Shown here: piece by piece, positions 14,382 through 18,623 of the stretch
How the letters are laid out: each line of letters begins with the position of its first letter
Numbering within the stretch: the first letter of the stretch is position 1
Source: Bacillota bacterium
GTDB taxonomy: Bacteria; Bacillota; Clostridia; Lachnospirales; Lachnospiraceae
NCBI GenBank assembly: GCA_023414355.1
Contig: JAEZOB010000061.1
Location: 1 to 18,623 of the forward strand
Direction of reading: 5' to 3'
DNA length: 18,623 bases
The notes under the pieces: generated by a model
Database searches by the model: none
The model's input: the letters and a program-made list of their open reading frames with translations, nothing else
Told to the model about the DNA's origin: nothing
Translations under genes and position numbers: made by a program

Positions 14382-16880
14382 ATGAGGAAAAAGAGAGTTC
14401 CCTTACAGCGTATTGTTATCCTCACCGTAACAGGAATATTTTTCATGGTATTTATTGAAATCTTTGTTATGAACCGCAACGACCACAACTATCTAATTGA
14501 GGAGAAGGGTACTGCTTCTATTATTATGGTTTCACAAAGAGCTGAAGAGAATGTTAGCGCAAAGCTTACGGAGCTTCAGCTGGCCAATGTGTTCTATTCC
14601 GATTATATTCAGCGCAATCGACTGTATGATGAGAATGATCTCTCAGCAATCCGTGAGTATTCCCTGGAGGTTGCTGAAAAGCTTCAGAAAAAAACACCTC
14701 AGATTACCAGTCTTCACTACGCTGATTTGAATAATCGCTTCGTAGGCTATCTTATCTCAGCAACCGGTGAGATCACTCTTTCTCTTAAGAATACAACTGC
14801 AGATAGTAAATTAACCTTCTACCGCGGAAAGACTTCCGATACCCCGATCCTGCTGGAAAGAGAGGGATATAACCCCTCACTTCGGCCCTGGTTTACGAAA
14901 GTCATCGAGAACAATCAGGTACAATGGTCCGATGTATTCATCAGCCAGGATGAACCCAGAGCGGCTAGTATCTCATCTGTCAATGCTATCTTTGATGATA
15001 ACGGAAAGCTTTTCGGAGTTGCCTGTATCAATATAAAAATGAGTCAGTTTAAAAGCTATTTGGAGGGTATCGATCAAATCGGTTCCGGTGTAATCTACAT
15101 CATAGATTCGAAACATGAAATCATTGCTTCGTCAAGCGACGAAGAATTTCCGATTTATAAGAACAATCCTACAATGGCAGAGATTCCCGTAGCAACTGAG
15201 AGTTTGGATCCGAGAATAAGTGAAAGTGATGCTTACATAAGAAATCACTCTCCTGCTGAAGATGAAGTCTTTCACCTAGCACTTGATAACAGAAAATACT
15301 TTGGTATGATTTCGACTATCGATAATCCAGCGGTTGACTTTCGTATTGTAACTCTGATACCCGAGGTAGACCTTGTCGGAAATATCTTGAAAACCCAATA
15401 TCTTCGTGCAATCATTCTGGTTATTATTTTTATCATAGGTACAGGGATGGCTACATTGATTCTTTCTCGAATTCTGAAGCCGGTACTGCAGGTAGCAAAG
15501 CAGGTGGAGCAGATATCTCTCCAAAATTTCGGTGAACAGATTGATGATACCCATCTCCCCATCAACGAAACCTATCAACTTGTCTCTGCCTTTAATAAGA
15601 TGTCTCTCCGAATGCAATCTATCATCGAAGAAATCAAGGCCAGCGAAAACAAGTTTCGAACCCTGGTCGAAAATATAGACGAAATTGTCTGTAATGTGTC
15701 ACCAGAAGGCGATATTTTAATGATTAATAAAAGCCTGAAAAAGGCATTTAAGGAAGCTGATTATATTGGCAAAAATATATTTAACAATTTTGGAAGCAGT
15801 ATGGATAAAAACCTTTGGCTGTCGCACTGGAACCGAATGCTGGAAACGCGCCAAAATGTAGTTTTTACCCTAGATACACATGTATTCAATGATGTACATA
15901 AAATCTATAATGTACAATTTATCCCCCAATACACCCCCTCCGGCAGCCTCTCAAACGTGATTATCACCCAGGCGGATGTGACTGAGCTTCTAAAAGCCCG
16001 GGAACAGATTGAGAATCTCCTGAAATCAGAGAACGAGCGATTGGAGGAACTTGTCAAACTTCGAACTGAAGAGCTGAATATTACCATGAGGGAGCTCATG
16101 GAGCGTGAAAAGATGGCTTCCTTGGGAGGGTTGGTCTCCGGAGTTGCGCATGAAATCAATACCCCTCTAGGGGTAGCCGTCACTGCTTCCTCATTTCTCG
16201 CAGATGAAAATGCAAAGATTATCAGGTGTGTAAACGAGGGAACTCTGACCAAGCAGCTGTTGGCAGATTACCTCGAAAACACCGAAGAAAGCGCGAAGAT
16301 TATCTTTACGAACTTAGAACGTGCCTCCAATCTCATCTCCAGCTTTAAGAAAATAAGTGTCAACCAGTCCGACGAGATGGAGATGCGCTTTAACCTATAT
16401 GATTACCTGCAATCCATTCTGTTAATGCTGAAGCACGAATATAAGAATACCGGTCACTCCTTCCTGATTGACTGCCCCAGGAGTTTATATCTAGTCAGCT
16501 CTCCGGGAGCTTATTCCCAAATCTTTACTAACCTGATCATGAATTCCTTGATCCATGGTTTCAAGGAAAAGGATGCCGGTCAGATCTCTATTCTGGCAGA
16601 AGTGTTGAAGGCAAAAAAGGATGGTACTGATGTTCTTCGGATTGAATATCGGGATAATGGTGTAGGAATTCCTGAGGAAAATTTAAAGAGAATATTTGAT
16701 CCGTTTTTTACGACTGCACGCGGAAGCGGCAAGAGCAGTGGAAGCGGCCTGGGTTTAAGTATTGTATATAATCTTATCACAGTAACACTGAAGGGCAGCA
16801 TAGATTGTGTCAGTATGCCTTCAAAAGGTGTTTTATTTACTATAGAAGTGCCAATTTCTAATTATTCACTCGCTGAGTAG
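14382..16880 (+). CDS. Sensor histidine kinase with extracytoplasmic Cache-like domain, HAMP and PAS
   Basis: 832 aa from ATG 14382. TM1 about 8-30; extracytoplasmic domain 31-340 with the NPSLRPWF phrase seen in dCache sensors; TM2 about 342-362; HAMP about 363-415; PAS about 421-540 (FRTLVENIDEIVCNVSPEGDI); coiled coil to 580. The H-box MASLGGLVSGVAHEINTPLGV carries His590. ATPase: N-box N721 (TNLIMNSLIHG), G1 box DNGVGIP from D758, FDPFF (772-776), G2 box GSGLGLS (787-793). All catalytic elements are present. The frame extends upstream to GTG 14289, but CGGAGG lies 6 nt before the chosen ATG. Followed 43 nt later by its response regulator. Confidence 0.92.
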   Translation: MRKKRVPLQRIVILTVTGIFFMVFIEIFVMNRNDHNYLIEEKGTASIIMVSQRAEENVSAKLTELQLANVFYSDYIQRNRLYDENDLSAIREYSLEVAEKLQKKTPQITSLHYADLNNRFVGYLISATGEITLSLKNTTADSKLTFYRGKTSDTPILLEREGYNPSLRPWFTKVIENNQVQWSDVFISQDEPRAASISSVNAIFDDNGKLFGVACINIKMSQFKSYLEGIDQIGSGVIYIIDSKHEIIASSSDEEFPIYKNNPTMAEIPVATESLDPRISESDAYIRNHSPAEDEVFHLALDNRKYFGMISTIDNPAVDFRIVTLIPEVDLVGNILKTQYLRAIILVIIFIIGTGMATLILSRILKPVLQVAKQVEQISLQNFGEQIDDTHLPINETYQLVSAFNKMSLRMQSIIEEIKASENKFRTLVENIDEIVCNVSPEGDILMINKSLKKAFKEADYIGKNIFNNFGSSMDKNLWLSHWNRMLETRQNVVFTLDTHVFNDVHKIYNVQFIPQYTPSGSLSNVIITQADVTELLKAREQIENLLKSENERLEELVKLRTEELNITMRELMEREKMASLGGLVSGVAHEINTPLGVAVTASSFLADENAKIIRCVNEGTLTKQLLADYLENTEESAKIIFTNLERASNLISSFKKISVNQSDEMEMRFNLYDYLQSILLMLKHEYKNTGHSFLIDCPRSLYLVSSPGAYSQIFTNLIMNSLIHGFKEKDAGQISILAEVLKAKKDGTDVLRIEYRDNGVGIPEENLKRIFDPFFTTARGSGKSSGSGLGLSIVYNLITVTLKGSIDCVSMPSKGVLFTIEVPISNYSLAE

Positions 16881-16923
16881 AAGCATGAAGCATTCAACTA
16901 AATTACTATGAACGGAGGCTGCT

Positions 16924-18516
16924 ATGGCAAAAGTAAATCTTGATTATATGAATGATGATCTATTTCAAGACCCCTCTATTGAAGAAACGGAACAAAAAAA
17001 ACGTAAAAAAAAGTATAACTCTGCCTATAAAATAGTGATTGCAGACGATGATGAAGAAGTCCACCGTGTCACAAGCATGATATTAAGGGGGTTTATATTT
17101 GAAGACCATCCATTGGAGATCATCGATACCTATTCCGGCGCCGAGACAGTGGAGGTATTCCGTGTCATCCCTGACATAGCCATTCTTTTCCTGGATGTGG
17201 TCATGGAAAAAGATTATTCCGGTCTTGACGTTGTGAGAACAATCAGAAATGAATTAGGAAATCATTCAACACGTATCGTACTGCGCACAGGGCAACCCGG
17301 CGAGGCCCCGGAGGAGGACGTAATTCGGGATTATGATATCAATGATTACCGTCTAAAGACAGAACTCACCGCCAACCGACTGAAAACCACCCTTTATAGT
17401 ACACTTCGTAATTACAGGGATATCAAAAGTATCGAAAAACACAAGAGCGGTCTTGAGAAAATCATCAAAACCACCTCGAGGCTTTTTGAGAATAATACCC
17501 TGAAGGATTTCCTCATCAGTATGCTGGAGGAACTGTCCAATTTCCAGCAGGATAATCCGGAAATGCTCTATATCCGGGGTAACAGACCTGAACTGACTCA
17601 TGGGCTTGTAACAATAAGCGAACAAAAGAATCATACCATTGTAGCTGCAACCGGTAAATATGAAGCATATATCGGTTTAGAGCTTGACCAGATTCCCGAA
17701 CTGGAGCATTTGAGCCAATGGTTGAATTCAAAAAGGGAGAATCATTTTATCTATCGACTGGATCATGGTTTTATCATTGAAGGGCACGGTAAGAGTCAGT
17801 TGAATAATTTCATCTATATTGAAGGCGTTGATGAAGAATATGACTTTGATTTAATCCATTTGTTCCTTTCGAATTTCTCTGTAGCCCTGGACAACTTCAT
17901 CTTAAGTAACCTATTGTATTCCACTCAAAAGGATATCGTAATTGCTCTGGGTGAGACCATAGAAGGCCACTTTGAAGAGGCCGGTACTCATGTAAAGCGG
18001 ATATCAGAAATGATGTACCGTTTTGCTCAGTGCCGAAATATGCCACTGCAGGAATGTGAGATGCTGAAGATCGCAAGCTCCCTCCATGACCTTGGTAAGA
18101 TCGCAATACCGGATGCAATTTTAAAAAAGCCCGGTAAACTGACTCCGGAGGAATTTGATGTAATCAAAACTCACACGACCCAAGGTTACCGGATTATCAG
18201 TAAAGCCAATGCGCCATTTCTTCAGGCTGCTGCCGAAATAGCCCTCAACCACCATGAAAAATATGACGGTTCAGGATATCCGGCACAGAAATCAGGTACA
18301 GCAATACCGAACTATGCAAGAATGATGGCAATCGTAGATGTATTTGATGCCATGACACATAAGAGAGTATATAAAGATGCTTTTCCTCGTGAAGAAGCTC
18401 TGAGTTATCTGAAGGCAAGCCGTGGCTCCCATTTTGACCCCTCACTGGTGGATATCTTCACAGAGCACCTGGAGGAAATACTCGATGGAATTACCGAATC
18501 GAGTAGGAGGCGGTGA
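16924..18516 (+). CDS. HD-GYP response regulator (receiver-DUF3369-HD-GYP), c-di-GMP phosphodiesterase
   Basis: 530 aa. A charged linker (1-34) precedes the receiver (35-165): D41/D42, phospho-acceptor D91 (ILFLDVVMEK), T122 and K145. A DUF3369 region fills about 180-325. The HD-GYP domain (338-520) has H357, H388-D389, H417, H443-H444, D472 and the signature HHEKYDGSGYP, so metal-dependent hydrolysis of cyclic di-GMP is expected to be active. GGAGG precedes the ATG. The kinase upstream should control it by phosphorylation. The last codons (about SSRRR) are read from the antisense group II intron at 18499 onward, so the natural C-terminus may have been replaced; the domain itself is intact. 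Confidence 0.92.
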   Translation: MAKVNLDYMNDDLFQDPSIEETEQKKRKKKYNSAYKIVIADDDEEVHRVTSMILRGFIFEDHPLEIIDTYSGAETVEVFRVIPDIAILFLDVVMEKDYSGLDVVRTIRNELGNHSTRIVLRTGQPGEAPEEDVIRDYDINDYRLKTELTANRLKTTLYSTLRNYRDIKSIEKHKSGLEKIIKTTSRLFENNTLKDFLISMLEELSNFQQDNPEMLYIRGNRPELTHGLVTISEQKNHTIVAATGKYEAYIGLELDQIPELEHLSQWLNSKRENHFIYRLDHGFIIEGHGKSQLNNFIYIEGVDEEYDFDLIHLFLSNFSVALDNFILSNLLYSTQKDIVIALGETIEGHFEEAGTHVKRISEMMYRFAQCRNMPLQECEMLKIASSLHDLGKIAIPDAILKKPGKLTPEEFDVIKTHTTQGYRIISKANAPFLQAAAEIALNHHEKYDGSGYPAQKSGTAIPNYARMMAIVDVFDAMTHKRVYKDAFPREEALSYLKASRGSHFDPSLVDIFTEHLEEILDGITESSRRR

Positions 18517-18623
18517 CTAACCGCCGTCCTCTCACAGCACCGTGCGTACCGTTCGGTACACGGCGCTTTCAATAGTTGACGTGCACTGACTGATATGCAA
18601 TGGCTAAGTCATAGAAGCCATTG
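18499..18623 (-). mobile_element. Group II intron, 3' end (domains V and VI), antisense to the HD-GYP gene
   Basis: On the minus strand, 18566-18537 folds as domain V: lower stem GCGCCGT/ACGGTGC with the catalytic CGC, upper stem GTACC/GGTAC closed by a GAAC tetraloop, and a 2-nt bulge. The next conserved stretch CTGTGAGAGGACGGC leads into domain VI (18530-18505, AGGA-GGCGG/CCGCC-TCCT), and the intron end is near CTACTCGAT around 18498. This order is the hallmark of bacterial group II introns with a reverse transcriptase, which would lie beyond the window. It resembles IIC or related classes; subclass not certain. Confidence 0.75.

Noticed and set aside
15272..15617. Two antisense frames inside the sensor kinase gene
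   Set aside because: They are shadows of a clear kinase coding region and resemble no family.

Overview
The window looks like chromosomal DNA of an anaerobic, low-GC Firmicute, most likely a clostridium of the Lachnospiraceae type. Reasons: the rpsF-ssb-rpsR order, strong AAGGAGG-type ribosome sites, TTG/GTG starts, a PadR plus HAAS-domain pair, and a DUF3369/HD-GYP response regulator behind a periplasmic-sensor histidine kinase. Both edges run into mobile elements: an IS256-family end on the left and the 3' end of a group II intron on the right.

Layout. (1) 1-127: end of an IS256-like element. (2) 208-4716: a large lipoprotein joining a propeller-like half to a solute-binding half (minus strand), divergent from an OmpR-type response regulator/histidine kinase pair. 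A short relic of a lipoprotein paralogue lies in the divergent spacer. (3) 4919-6591: a Crp/Fnr-family regulator gene with an in-frame TGA, then a membrane-anchored metallo-beta-lactamase-fold hydrolase. (4) 7045-8481: a TetR regulator divergent from a four-helix membrane protein whose best start position is ATA, with palindromes between them. (5) 8605-9815: the rpsF-ssb-rpsR operon on the minus strand, with an S6:S18-type leader hairpin and a duplicated rpsR tail. (6) 10139-12247: an STM3941-like membrane protein divergent from padR and a HAAS-domain membrane protein. The spacer holds a 19-bp-arm inverted repeat carrying two mirror-image promoters and several copies of CTGTCGTAGTA. (7) 12354-14001: a radical SAM enzyme and a convergent RimJ/RimL-type acetyltransferase. 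(8) 14033-14143: a 111-bp foldback sequence that holds another copy of the repeat core. (9) 14382-18516: a sensor kinase and an HD-GYP response regulator, probably a c-di-GMP-degrading two-component system, with the last codons read from an antisense group II intron.

How the parts work together: this is mostly signalling and regulation around one housekeeping ribosomal operon. Four local units (lipoprotein/two-component system, TetR/membrane protein, PadR/HAAS/STM3941, kinase/HD-GYP) each look self-contained. Several genes show decay or insertion scars (in-frame stop, lost ATG, paralogue relic, repeated rpsR tail, intron-modified C-terminus). No CRISPR array, tRNA, rRNA or obvious new defence system was found. 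The most unusual signals are the mirror-symmetric PadR control region with a distant matching site inside a foldback element, and the gene lesions.
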